From Candidatus Niyogiibacteriota bacterium (GTDB taxonomy: Bacteria > Patescibacteriota > Minisyncoccia > 1-14-0-10-42-19): a stretch of 8,090 nucleotides of DNA. The notes beneath the pieces were generated by a model. That model saw only the letters and a program-made list of their open reading frames with translations, was not told the origin of the DNA and ran no database searches. The stretch lies in the NCBI GenBank assembly GCA_016204155.1, contig JACQLG010000067.1, positions 1 through 8,090 on the forward strand, given 5' to 3'. Shown here one piece after another: positions 1-6,206 of this stretch (the first letter of the stretch is position 1; each line of letters begins with the position of its first letter). Position numbers and translations under genes: made by a program.

Positions 1-1011
1 ATCTAAGAAATAGTTCGGATAAGCCTTGCGCAATTCCCTTGTCGTTGCTGCCGAAACAAGAACGATATCTCTATCTTCATTGTTTTTTATCATCCTCTCT
101 TCGTGTTTAGAGTATTCCGAATTTGCAACTTCTGCTTGCGATTTTTTATATGCCGTAATACCCAATTCCTTTGTCGCCAAATTCAGGTTCAGAAGATAAA
201 AATCATACTTAGTCCCTTTTTCTTTCTCGAAATCCTCTATAACTTTGTGTATCTTTGTCCATTCGTTCATTTTTTTTACGACTTTCAGCTTTCTTGCCAG
301 AGCTTGCATGTTTACCAAGAGCTCCTGTTTGTCGGTTGGCGTTTCTGGAACTATCGGCGTTTTTTCCATAACTGCAAAGGCAGAACTAACCAGTCTAAAA
401 AAATCCTTCCAGTCTTTTTGGCCCTCATTCGATTTAATCGCTTGTCTGGTAAAATGATCCACTGTTTCAACCGCAGTCGCCCAATAGTGCTGTAGTTTAG
501 TTCTTACTTGTATCTCTATTAATAGTCCGTCGTAGTCCTTATTTTTATCGCTATAGTACTTATAAATAATGTGCACACTTCTATAGCCATCAGGTTTCGG
601 GATTTGAATGTAGTTTTTTATCCACGCTAATTTATGTTTGATGCCGCGACTTTTTTTATATTTATCAACAAGCTGATTCACATCATCAACGTTTTGTAAA
701 ACAGATCTACACCCGCCAACATCTTGCATTTGTGACATTTTCATTGTATGCGTTTGATCTCTGTTCAATTTTTTTAATATTGACGGAATGCGCTTAAGAC
801 GACGCACGACAAGCGCATTCGGATCAATGTGTTTGGACAAACGGCTCAATCTTATTGCGAATGTATGCAGAGGAAAGCTGTGCGAGGATCTCCAGTTACT
901 GAGAATATCCACAGCATCCCCATACGACGGATTGATATCTTTCGCTGCAACTAGTATCTTCCCAGCTTTATTTATTTCTTTTTTAGAAAATTTTAACTTG
1001 GTCCATTCCAT
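1..1011 (-). CDS. RelA/SpoT-domain alarmone synthetase, single-domain type (3' end beyond window)
   Basis: Reading the minus strand from the ATG at 1011 gives 337 uninterrupted codons running off the window edge. Seen: an R71-L-K73 basic motif followed by S77 and K80 (ATP-side motif of ppGpp synthetases), D97-V-G-G-C-R102, K132-N-Y-I then PKPDGYRSVH (139-148), and the catalytic-type E166-IQVRT motif followed by QHYWATAVE. These match the (p)ppGpp synthetase fold, which transfers pyrophosphate from ATP to a guanosine or adenosine nucleotide. There is no N-terminal HD hydrolase domain and no TGS/ACT region, unlike long Rel or SpoT. Residues 1-90 are a helical leader and 240-337 a C-terminal extension ending in YPNYFLD. 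From memory, this ending lies close to the C-terminus in related proteins of about 350-370 residues, so few residues are probably missing. No in-frame ATG lies between the upstream stop (1090-1092) and 1011, and no Shine-Dalgarno is visible. The gene lies 61 nt downstream of the four-helix-bundle gene. It could be a housekeeping-type small synthetase or a toxic one; the sequence does not decide. Confidence 0.88.
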   Translation of the reverse strand, partial: MEWTKLKFSKKEINKAGKILVAAKDINPSYGDAVDILSNWRSSHSFPLHTFAIRLSRLSKHIDPNALVVRRLKRIPSILKKLNRDQTHTMKMSQMQDVGGCRSVLQNVDDVNQLVDKYKKSRGIKHKLAWIKNYIQIPKPDGYRSVHIIYKYYSDKNKDYDGLLIEIQVRTKLQHYWATAVETVDHFTRQAIKSNEGQKDWKDFFRLVSSAFAVMEKTPIVPETPTDKQELLVNMQALARKLKVVKKMNEWTKIHKVIEDFEKEKGTKYDFYLLNLNLATKELGITAYKKSQAEVANSEYSKHEERMIKNNEDRDIVLVSAATTRELRKAYPNYFLD

Positions 1012-1072
1012 AAAAGTTTTGTTTTGTTGCGAGGCACCCGGTCTTTCGAACAGGCGCTCAATCCTGCGGAAG

Positions 1073-1420
1073 CTACTTTTGACTATTAATCAACCCTAAC
1101 AGCATTTTTGACAATGTTTCGTATTTCTGATAAAAATCACCGTATCGTTCTTTTGATACAGCTTCTTCATCGAAAATTAGTTCAATCAGCGATACGCATT
1201 CATAGACAGAACCCCGCGCGATAGTGTAAAAATTTCGCTTATCTGCTTTCGAAAATTTGCCGCTTCCCTCGGCAATGTTAATGACAATGCTGATTGAAGC
1301 GCGTTTTAGTTGATCGCGGATATAAGAATCTATCTGTTTGTTTTCTTTCAGAAATCGCAAAATTTCTTTGTTGAGTTTTTTGGCTTTTGTATATACGTCC
1401 AAATTATGAAAATCGAACAT
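1073..1420 (-). CDS. Four-helix-bundle protein, 23S rRNA intervening-sequence (IVP/S23) family
   Basis: The product is 115 residues, close to the family's usual 115-130. Seen: the N-terminal F-H-N-L-D-V-Y signature (4-10) and amphipathic helices with the conserved block QLKRASISIVINIAEGSGK (37-55), followed by DKRNFYTIARGSVYE (60-74), typical of the family (PF05635-like). Family members form ring-shaped oligomers. They were first noticed inside intervening sequences of 23S rRNA genes, and relatives act as accessory proteins of diversity-generating retroelements. The function of stand-alone copies is not known. Here the gene is not in an rRNA gene. It sits between a tRNA/repeat block upstream and the alarmone synthetase downstream on the same strand, so co-transcription with the synthetase is likely. 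No Shine-Dalgarno precedes the ATG. Confidence 0.9.
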   Translation of the reverse strand: MFDFHNLDVYTKAKKLNKEILRFLKENKQIDSYIRDQLKRASISIVINIAEGSGKFSKADKRNFYTIARGSVYECVSLIELIFDEEAVSKERYGDFYQKYETLSKMLLGLINSQK

Positions 1421-1435
1421 GTCTTTGTAATTTGT

Positions 1436-1524
1436 GTGAGTAATTTGTAGTTTGGAAAAAATTTCGCCTCAAAATATACGTACTCATTATCCTAATTACT
1501 AACTACAAATTACTAATTACTCAC
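1436..1524. repeat. Imperfect inverted repeat with iterated aattact units
   Basis: The arm at 1436-1452 (gtgagtaatttgtagtt) is the reverse complement of 1501-1524, apart from a 7-base insertion (taattac, 1514-1520) that looks like a tandem slip of the unit aattact. That unit occurs three times, near 1494, 1509 and 1515. The block fills the space between the four-helix-bundle gene and tRNA-Arg. It shows no coding sense and no good promoter. Confidence 0.7.
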
Positions 1525-1553
1525 GCAAAAATGAGCGAAGCGAAATTTTTGCG
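1524..1553 (-). repeat. Hairpin at the tRNA 3' end, possible processing signal or weak terminator
   Basis: The 9-base arms cgcaaaaat (1524-1532) and atttttgcg (1545-1553) are perfect inverted repeats around a 12-base loop containing gagcgaagcg. The structure begins inside the last two bases of the tRNA and extends into its 3' trailer. No T-run follows on the minus strand, so it is a poor classical terminator. A separate partner, aaaaatttcgc at 1457-1467, is the reverse complement of 1540-1550, so alternative pairings exist. Confidence 0.5.
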
Positions 1554-1625
1554 TCCCCGGCAGGACTCGAACCTGCAACCTCCTGGTTCGAAGCCAGACA
1601 CTCTATCCAATTGAGCTACGGGGAC
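1552..1625 (-). tRNA. tRNA-Arg, anticodon UCG
   Basis: Folding the minus strand gives a full cloverleaf: a 7-bp acceptor stem GTCCCCG/CGGGGAC, T8-A9, a D-stem GCTC/GAGT with loop AATTGGATA, an anticodon stem TCTGG/CCAGG with loop CTTCGAA, a 5-base variable loop, and a T-arm GCAGG/CCTGC with loop TTCGAGT. Positions 34-36 are TCG, which decodes arginine CGA and, by wobble, related CGN codons. The discriminator base is G. CCA is not encoded (the next bases are CAA), so the 3' end must be added by CCA-adding enzyme. An alternating ta run lies just upstream. Confidence 0.95.
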
Positions 1626-1675
1626 ATATATATATGTACGAACTCTCTTAAAATACCATAAAAATAGTAATAATA

Positions 1676-1708
1676 AAATCCTGACGGGACTCATCCACGT
1701 CAGGATTT
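1676..1708 (-). terminator. Rho-independent terminator of the SPFH operon
   Basis: A perfect 11-bp stem (1676-1686 with 1698-1708, core atcctgacg/cgtcaggat) surrounds an 11-base loop. On the minus strand it is followed by a T-rich tract (TATTATTA). It lies about 20 bases after the stop of the membrane protein gene and before the tRNA, so it separates the two transcription units. Confidence 0.8.
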
Positions 1709-1726
1709 ATACTCTTTTTAATAACA

Positions 1727-2905
1727 CTAACGAACTCTAAGAAGAATTTCGCTCACTGCGAGCCAATCTCGCCTAAGCTCTTTCTTCTGCTTTTCTTCAG
1801 TAGGAATTGAAAGACGAACGTAAAGCGTTTTCCCGGAAAATTCTTTTGGAACCTTCCAGGAAAAATCGTTGAATTTTGGATTGATCTTTATACCCTCGCT
1901 CCAAAATCCGTTCGGATGCTCCCGATAATGAAGAAAAATCTGTGCGCCCTTAGATACGTTCTCTTTCTCCCATTGGATATCCAGTATCTCGCCCGGATTC
2001 GTGACATAAATGTCATTTGTTCGAGGATGAGTTATATGTATCCGTGGGGATTCCTTCTTAGAAGATGCCTGTACGCTCTTTACCGGATCATATTCTTCCA
2101 TTTCCTTTAGGAAATGAGAAGATTCTTTTTCGAAAAACAGACGCAGCCCCTTAAATGTTAATACCTTCCCGTAGTCCTTCACGTGCGGCTCTATTGTCAC
2201 TCGTGTCGGTGTTTCCAATTTTCCCCCATACACTTCATCGTATTTGGGGGAAATTATTTTTTCCTTTCCCGCATATTTTACTTTCACGTTACGGACCAGC
2301 CTCCCTTCGTCTGTTAGCGCAACCTCGGGAATGCCAGTGAGCGAATTAAAAAACTTATTCGGCTGCTTAAGATATCCTATTCCGCAAAAAATCATGAACA
2401 GAATACTGATTGTAACTACAGTTGACATTCCGTACGTGACAAATCCTTCCGGCAGTTCAAATACGCGGCAAAGCCCCAATAAGAGAAGCAATCCGACCAT
2501 TACTATAAATGCAGCAATGATAATTGCTATCCTCATATCTATACCGTAAAATCTTGCAAGAAAATCAACTCCTTTACCTGTAAACGGAATGAAATGGAGA
2601 ATGATTTTATACAGCACCACAAGCGCGACGAGCATAGCGGCGTACCGCAGGATTTTCTTGACTGCCTCGTGGGTAAATACTTGATTTAACGCGCCGAGCG
2701 TCATGAGATTCATTCGTATTGCAAGATACAAAATAAACCCAAGCGCACCTACAAATCCTGCTCCCCAGAAAAAATAAGGGAGAAGAAATGTTATCTGCCC
2801 GAATAGCGATGATTCAATAATCGGCCGTACTGCAAGCGCAATCAGGATAAACATGCCTAATATGGTCGCAGTGATATAGCAATATCTTTTAAACGGTTGG
2901 TTCAT
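1727..2905 (-). CDS. Five-helix membrane protein with C-terminal beta-sandwich-like domain, partner of SPFH protein
   Basis: The product is 392 residues and is not a family I can name. Seen: five strongly hydrophobic segments (about 8-28, 37-60, 86-107, 124-147, 157-178), then a soluble region of about 210 residues. Its last part (287-370) follows the pattern of an Ig-like or Ser/Thr-rich-anchor type beta-sandwich: IHITHPRTNDIY, then G-E-I-L-D-I-Q-W, then a stretch ending FSWKVP and LYVRLSI. The open frame reaches back to 2947, but the ATG at 2905 is chosen because GGAGGTGA (2918-2911) sits five bases before it. The start lies inside the 3' end of the upstream SPFH gene (17-nt overlap, different frame), pointing to translational coupling and a shared complex. 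By analogy, SPFH proteins are often paired with NfeD-type membrane partners; this protein may fill the same role with an unrelated soluble domain, which is inference. The C-terminal domain is probably outside the membrane, but its side cannot be fixed from the sequence. Confidence 0.8.
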   Translation of the reverse strand: MNQPFKRYCYITATILGMFILIALAVRPIIESSLFGQITFLLPYFFWGAGFVGALGFILYLAIRMNLMTLGALNQVFTHEAVKKILRYAAMLVALVVLYKIILHFIPFTGKGVDFLARFYGIDMRIAIIIAAFIVMVGLLLLLGLCRVFELPEGFVTYGMSTVVTISILFMIFCGIGYLKQPNKFFNSLTGIPEVALTDEGRLVRNVKVKYAGKEKIISPKYDEVYGGKLETPTRVTIEPHVKDYGKVLTFKGLRLFFEKESSHFLKEMEEYDPVKSVQASSKKESPRIHITHPRTNDIYVTNPGEILDIQWEKENVSKGAQIFLHYREHPNGFWSEGIKINPKFNDFSWKVPKEFSGKTLYVRLSIPTEEKQKKELRRDWLAVSEILLRVR

Positions 2906-3887
2906 TTGCTTCACCTCCATTAGTTTCTTTTTTTTGACCAAGCCCAAATAAATCTTTAACTTGGTCTACAGCGTTTTTTATATTACCCTTGTTTGTGGCT
3001 GCCCCTTTCACTTCCTTCGCAGCCTTTGATCTCCCGAGAAAAATCGGGATTGCTTTACTGATAAGCTCCCGGCCTAAGATTAACGCTACGGTTTCTTTGT
3101 TGATCTTGCTCGCGATCGCTTCAACTTCTTTCCCCGCGACCTCGGCGTATACTTCGCGTTTTTTCGCATCAGTAGCAAGCGGGGCTTCCAGAATCACAAC
3201 TTCTGCTTCACGGCCGTGATACCCATTCTTCTTGGTTTCAACAGAAATCGCGTCAAGCGTTTGGGTTTCAAGGTTGTCTTGCTTGCTATTAAACTCATCA
3301 AAAGTAATTTTGCCTATCGCAGTTTTTACTTTTGAAACCCCGACATCCCATAGCCAACCTTCAAGTGTTTGATCTTCGTTTCTGGCATCATCGCCGAAAT
3401 ACAACGCCTTCAGCAAGTCTTCATCAGACTCACCGAGCTGAAATCCTAACCTTAACTGTATTCTTACTTCGTAGCGATCTTTTGTGATTACAAGAATCTC
3501 TTTAGCCATCAAAATCATCTCTCTGCTCACGACCTTGATACTATAGATAAAGGGTATGAGGAAATACCATCCGGCCAATAATCTTCCTGTCAGCTTCCCT
3601 CTTCGAAATAAGTAGGCAACGTTTGTCTCCCTAATTTCAAAGTGGAGACGCGCGATTAAAAAAAGATATGCAACGAACGGCACCAGGCGCCATTCAATCT
3701 TTGAAGGAATAAAAAAGAAAATTAACGCCAGAATGCCACACGCCGCCATAAAATGCCATCCTTCTTTGAAAGGGACCTCTATATGGAGCTGTTGTGCGTC
3801 ATTATTGGCAATCTTTTTATTGATTGCATCCTTAATAACGCCCATCATTACGAGAGTTTTTCTTATACCGTCTTTCATGTCTTCCAT
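2889..3887 (-). CDS. SPFH/Band-7 (stomatin-prohibitin-like) membrane protein
   Basis: The product is 332 residues. Seen: a polar N-terminus (1-42), two membrane helices (about 43-61 and 65-82), then the start of a Band-7 domain: N-V-A-Y-L-F-R-R-G-K (89-98), a pivot GWYFLIPFIYSIKVVSRE (106-123), and beta-rich segments (131-150). A charged helical stretch (241-262, KKREVYAEVAGKEVEAIAS) resembles the coiled-coil after SPFH domains. The tail (300-332) is hydrophilic. SPFH proteins oligomerise on membranes and organise microdomains or scaffold membrane proteases; the substrate here is unknown. Two helices before the domain, instead of one hairpin or a single anchor, is somewhat unusual. The start at 3887 is supported by AAGGAGA (3899-3893), five bases upstream. 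It is first in a two-gene operon with its own strong promoter and overlaps the next gene by 17 nt. Confidence 0.85.
   Translation of the reverse strand: MEDMKDGIRKTLVMMGVIKDAINKKIANNDAQQLHIEVPFKEGWHFMAACGILALIFFFIPSKIEWRLVPFVAYLFLIARLHFEIRETNVAYLFRRGKLTGRLLAGWYFLIPFIYSIKVVSREMILMAKEILVITKDRYEVRIQLRLGFQLGESDEDLLKALYFGDDARNEDQTLEGWLWDVGVSKVKTAIGKITFDEFNSKQDNLETQTLDAISVETKKNGYHGREAEVVILEAPLATDAKKREVYAEVAGKEVEAIASKINKETVALILGRELISKAIPIFLGRSKAAKEVKGAATNKGNIKNAVDQVKDLFGLGQKKETNGGEANEPTV
2911..2918 (-). promoter_or_regulatory. Shine-Dalgarno site deciding the start at 2905
   Basis: GGAGGTGA on the minus strand, five bases before the ATG, lies inside the last codons of the SPFH gene. It rules out the longer frame starting at 2947, whose ATG has no such site. 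Confidence 0.8.
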
Positions 3888-3952
3888 GGAAATCTCCTTA
3901 TATATTTAAATTTTCAACGTGCAAAAACAGCACACACGCTGAATTTGGTGTT

Positions 3953-3981
3953 ATTATAACAAGAAAAGCAGTAGAAGTCAA
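3953..3981 (-). promoter_or_regulatory. Sigma-70 promoter of the SPFH operon
   Basis: On the minus strand, TTGACT (3981-3976), a 17-base spacer and TATAAT (3958-3953) form a near-consensus promoter. The start point would fall near 3946, giving a leader of about 58 nt. The leader has small overlapping inverted repeats (CAGC-N6-GCTG at 3928-3941; cgtgc at 3918-3922 against gcac at 3930-3933). These could be a leader hairpin or an operator. Confidence 0.85.
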
Positions 3982-4003
3982 GAATTTTGGGTGTCGGACT
4001 TCA

Positions 4004-5527
4004 TTAGAGGGTGTTTTGACGAGGGCGGTACTGCAGTGCTTCATTTATATGATTTCTCGTGATGTGTTCTGATCCTGCGAGATCTGCGACAGTACGCGAA
4101 ATCTTAAGCACCCGATGGTATGCGCGGGCAGACAAATCAAGTGTTTGTGCGGCCTGCAAAAGTGCCACTTTAGTATCTTGGTCAAGGATGCAGTACGTAT
4201 CAATATCTTTCACATTCATTTCGCTGTTCGTAAGAATGGAGGAATTCGCAAATCGTTTCTTTTGCGCCTCGCGCGCTTGCATCACTTGCGCGCGCAGTTC
4301 CTTTGAAGTCGGCATATCTGCCGGTTTTTGATCAAGAACTTCGTGTTCAACTTGTCCGACATCACACCAAAGATCAATACGGTCAGCAATCGGCCCTGAA
4401 ATTTTTCGCTGGTAGCGAAATAAAGAAGAGGGGGAGCACAAACACATTTTTGTCTTTGAACGAAAGTTCCCGCAAGGACACGGGTTCATTGCGGCAATAA
4501 ACATGAATCGCGCAGGAAAACGCAGAACGCCTCGTGCGCGCGCAACCGTAATAAATCCATCTTCAAGGGGCTGCCTCAAGCCTTCTATAATCCTTCTATC
4601 AAATTCCAAAAATTCGTCTGCGAATAAAACGCCTCTATGGGCTAATGTAATTTCGCCAGGCTTCGGGAATGCTCCGCCTCCAACAAGTGACACGTAAGAA
4701 GACGTATGATGGGGACTTCTAAACGGCCTGCGAGTAAGAACAGGCTCATCCAAAACGCCCGCTACGCTATGTATTGCCGTAACTTCAAGCGCTTCTTCAA
4801 ATGACAAAGGAGGAAGAATGCCGGGGAGGGCGCGAGCAAGAAGCGTCTTTCCTGTGCCGGGAGGACCAACCATCCCAAGATTGTGCGACCCGGATGCCGC
4901 AATTACAAGCGCGCGCTTAGCCGAATCCTGTCCGCGGATGTCTGACATATCAATGTCTGTTTTTGCGATGCCGCTTGAGAACGCGGTTCGAGGGAGGGGA
5001 GTAATTACAACAGAGCCGGCAAGATGCTCCGCAATATCAGAAAGCGTGCTCGCTTCGTATACATGAATGCCATCAAGCAGAGCCGCCTCTTCCCCGTTTC
5101 CGCGCGGAACAAATATCTCTTGGAATCCTTCTTCTTTTGCTTTACGCGCAAGCGGCAAAATGCCTTTAACCGGACGAAGCGTGCCGTCAAGCGCTAATTC
5201 TCCTAAAAATAATCTTTTTTCGGGGTTGAACGTAACTTGTTTGGAAGCAAATAAATACGCAAGCGCGATTGCCAAATCAAACGCAGGCCCTTCTTTTTTG
5301 ATATCTGCGGGAGCCAATGACGCAATCACTTTTTGGTTTTTTTTGTGAGGCGGATGGAAACCAATGTTAGCAATGGCGTATGAAATCCTATGCTTTGCCT
5401 CATCTACTGCTTTGTCAGGCAGTCCGACAATCGTGAATGAACGAAGACCTCGCGAAAGGTCTAGTTCCACATCAATAATCGAACCTTTCAGTCCTACGAT
5501 TTGCGCGGAGTGGAGTTTAACTGACAT
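4004..5527 (-). CDS. comM: YifB/ComM family Mg-chelatase-like AAA+ ATPase
   Basis: The product is 507 residues, the full family length. Seen: the N-terminal ChlI-like domain (S7-A-Q-I-V-G-L-K-G, then FTIVGLPDKAVDEAK at 31-45 and LAPADIKKEG at 71-80), Walker A GPPGTGKT (221-228), Walker B VLFADE (300-305), the AMNPCPCG motif (346-353) with a second cysteine pair CLC (362-364), SGPIADRIDL (378-387) with the arginine-finger region, and the C-terminal ChlI domain LDLSARAYHRVLKISRTVADLAG (463-485). In transformable bacteria ComM is a hexameric branch-migration helicase that extends integration of incoming single-stranded DNA. That role here is by family. Walker B reads FADEFLEF where many relatives have FLDELPEF, but the acidic pair is kept. 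No Shine-Dalgarno is seen; an extended -10-like TGCTACACT (5544-5536) lies eight bases before the ATG, so the mRNA may be leaderless. Its first 19 codons are duplicated at 6751-6807. Confidence 0.95.
   Translation of the reverse strand: MSVKLHSAQIVGLKGSIIDVELDLSRGLRSFTIVGLPDKAVDEAKHRISYAIANIGFHPPHKKNQKVIASLAPADIKKEGPAFDLAIALAYLFASKQVTFNPEKRLFLGELALDGTLRPVKGILPLARKAKEEGFQEIFVPRGNGEEAALLDGIHVYEASTLSDIAEHLAGSVVITPLPRTAFSSGIAKTDIDMSDIRGQDSAKRALVIAASGSHNLGMVGPPGTGKTLLARALPGILPPLSFEEALEVTAIHSVAGVLDEPVLTRRPFRSPHHTSSYVSLVGGGAFPKPGEITLAHRGVLFADEFLEFDRRIIEGLRQPLEDGFITVARARGVLRFPARFMFIAAMNPCPCGNFRSKTKMCLCSPSSLFRYQRKISGPIADRIDLWCDVGQVEHEVLDQKPADMPTSKELRAQVMQAREAQKKRFANSSILTNSEMNVKDIDTYCILDQDTKVALLQAAQTLDLSARAYHRVLKISRTVADLAGSEHITRNHINEALQYRPRQNTL
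5471..5527 (-). repeat. Direct repeat copy A: first 19 codons of intact comM
   Basis: This 57-base stretch matches 6751-6807 at 52 positions in the same orientation. The five differences are all third-codon-position and synonymous (Val11, Gly12, Lys14, Gly15, Asp19). Weak similarity continues about 15 bases upstream of the start codon (GCTA, TAACC and ATATG are shared). Confidence 0.9.
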
Positions 5528-5590
5528 ATGGGGTTAGTGTAGCAATTCCCCTATTCGCTGGGAAGGGCGAGCGATGAGGAAGAGACGACC

Positions 5591-5623
5591 ATAGGAAAAA
5601 TAAAAGGCGACAATAGTCACCTT
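5591..5623 (-). terminator. Rho-independent terminator after the 112-residue orphan gene
   Basis: On the minus strand AAGGTGAC and GTCGCCTT form an 8-bp stem with one G-U pair around the loop TATT, followed by TTATTTTT. It lies about 40 bases past the stop at 5663. It would isolate comM from upstream transcription, so comM needs its own promoter within 5528-5590. Confidence 0.75.
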
Positions 5624-5662
5624 CAATAAATGAGCAATAATCAAAATTTAACCCAAAAAAGA

Positions 5663-6001
5663 TTACTTTTCTGCGGAATTATTATAATATGGACTTTCAG
5701 ACAACTCGGTTTTTAATGTAAAAATAATCTCATCGCATTCGGGCGAAGCTTCAATTTTTGTAAACAAGAATACAGGGGATTTTTCGTTTACATACACCGT
5801 CCTAAGGGATCTTAATATTTCTTCTCGATTCTCACGAAAAGCCTCCCTATGTTCTTTATATTTAAGTGGAATGCGCACTTTCCCATTCTCGGCTGGCAAG
5901 TCTCTCAAACCATAGATGACGACATTATTTACGAGGTCCATTTGATAATCTTTTATTCGTTCCTCAGAGCCCTCAGACTGTAAATGTTCTTTTTTATTCA
6001 T
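5663..6001 (-). CDS. Hypothetical 112-residue protein
   Basis: I do not recognise this protein. It is charged and soluble-looking, with no membrane helix or signal peptide. A central basic/acidic helical stretch (K47 to R67, rich in E, R and K) is followed by beta-like strands S75-P-V-F-L-F-T-K and E91-I-I-F-T-L-K, and a polar tail SPYYNNSAEK. The start at 6001 is supported by GGAGG (6010-6006) four bases upstream, a rather short spacing. It overlaps by eight bases the end of an open frame that looks like a truncated upstream gene (5994-6206), so it was probably the second gene of an operon. A terminator follows. It lies within the segment bracketed by the two comM 5' copies, so it may be cargo of an insertion. 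The size and position would fit a toxin-antitoxin or anti-phage accessory protein, but no motif supports that. Confidence 0.7.
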   Translation of the reverse strand: MNKKEHLQSEGSEERIKDYQMDLVNNVVIYGLRDLPAENGKVRIPLKYKEHREAFRENREEILRSLRTVYVNEKSPVFLFTKIEASPECDEIIFTLKTELSESPYYNNSAEK

Positions 6002-6206
6002 CGTCCCTCCATTTTATTACATTTCTTCCCTTAATATCAAATCCTCCGAAATTTGTCAACCAACTTCGTGGACTTTCACCTAATAGAGTAATAAGTGGGG
6101 GAGAAAGACCCACTATTGAATGAGTCTGGAAATATGTGAGATCAAAATCATCATCAGAAAGTTTTATTTCAAGCCAAAATTCAGAGGTGGGTATTGTTGT
6201 TATTAT
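5994..6206 (-). pseudogene. Open frame without start codon, likely 3' remnant of a truncated gene
   Basis: The minus strand is open for 70 codons after a stop at 6209-6207 and ends at TAA 5996-5994. The translation looks protein-like: SEFWLEIKLSDDDF, then TYFQTHSIVGLSPPLITLLG, then ESPRSWLTNFGGFDIKG and VIKWRDDE. There is no ATG in frame; only GTG (the V of SIVGL) or TTG could start it, both without a ribosome site. Its last bases overlap the ATG of the next gene by eight nucleotides, the usual geometry of a co-translated pair. Its 5' side runs directly into the end of the ORF6N gene. The simplest reading is that the upstream part was lost when the ORF6N gene arrived. I do not recognise the family. 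Confidence 0.5.
6031..6059 (-). promoter_or_regulatory. Candidate promoter for the 112-residue gene
   Basis: TTGACA (6059-6054), a 17-base spacer and TATTAA (6036-6031) on the minus strand would start transcription about 23 bases before the ATG at 6001. It lies within the remnant open frame, and TTGACA also encodes Leu-Thr there, so it may be coincidental. If real, the orphan gene can be expressed despite loss of its upstream partner. Confidence 0.45.

Noticed and set aside
103..1099. Plus-strand open frames of 130, 70 and 103 codons in the first kilobase
   Set aside because: They lie opposite the long minus-strand alarmone synthetase frame, which has clear catalytic motifs; the plus-strand translations are Phe/Cys-rich and unrecognisable.
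1073..1420. Diversity-generating retroelement or 23S rRNA intervening sequence, suggested by the four-helix-bundle gene
   Set aside because: No reverse transcriptase, template/variable repeat or rRNA sequence is visible in the window.
2906..2947. Longer N-terminus of the five-helix membrane protein (start at 2947)
   Set aside because: The extra 14 residues read through the SPFH tail in another frame, and the ribosome site GGAGGTGA points to the ATG at 2905.
3032..3049. Inverted repeat TCCCGA-N6-TCGGGA
   Set aside because: It is inside the SPFH coding sequence in frame, with no U-tract or gene end nearby; probably coincidental codon sequence, though a genome-wide repeat cannot be excluded.
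4059..5348. Several plus-strand frames and one minus-strand frame (5005-5190) within comM
   Set aside because: All overlap the conserved comM frame; they are frame shadows without ribosome sites.
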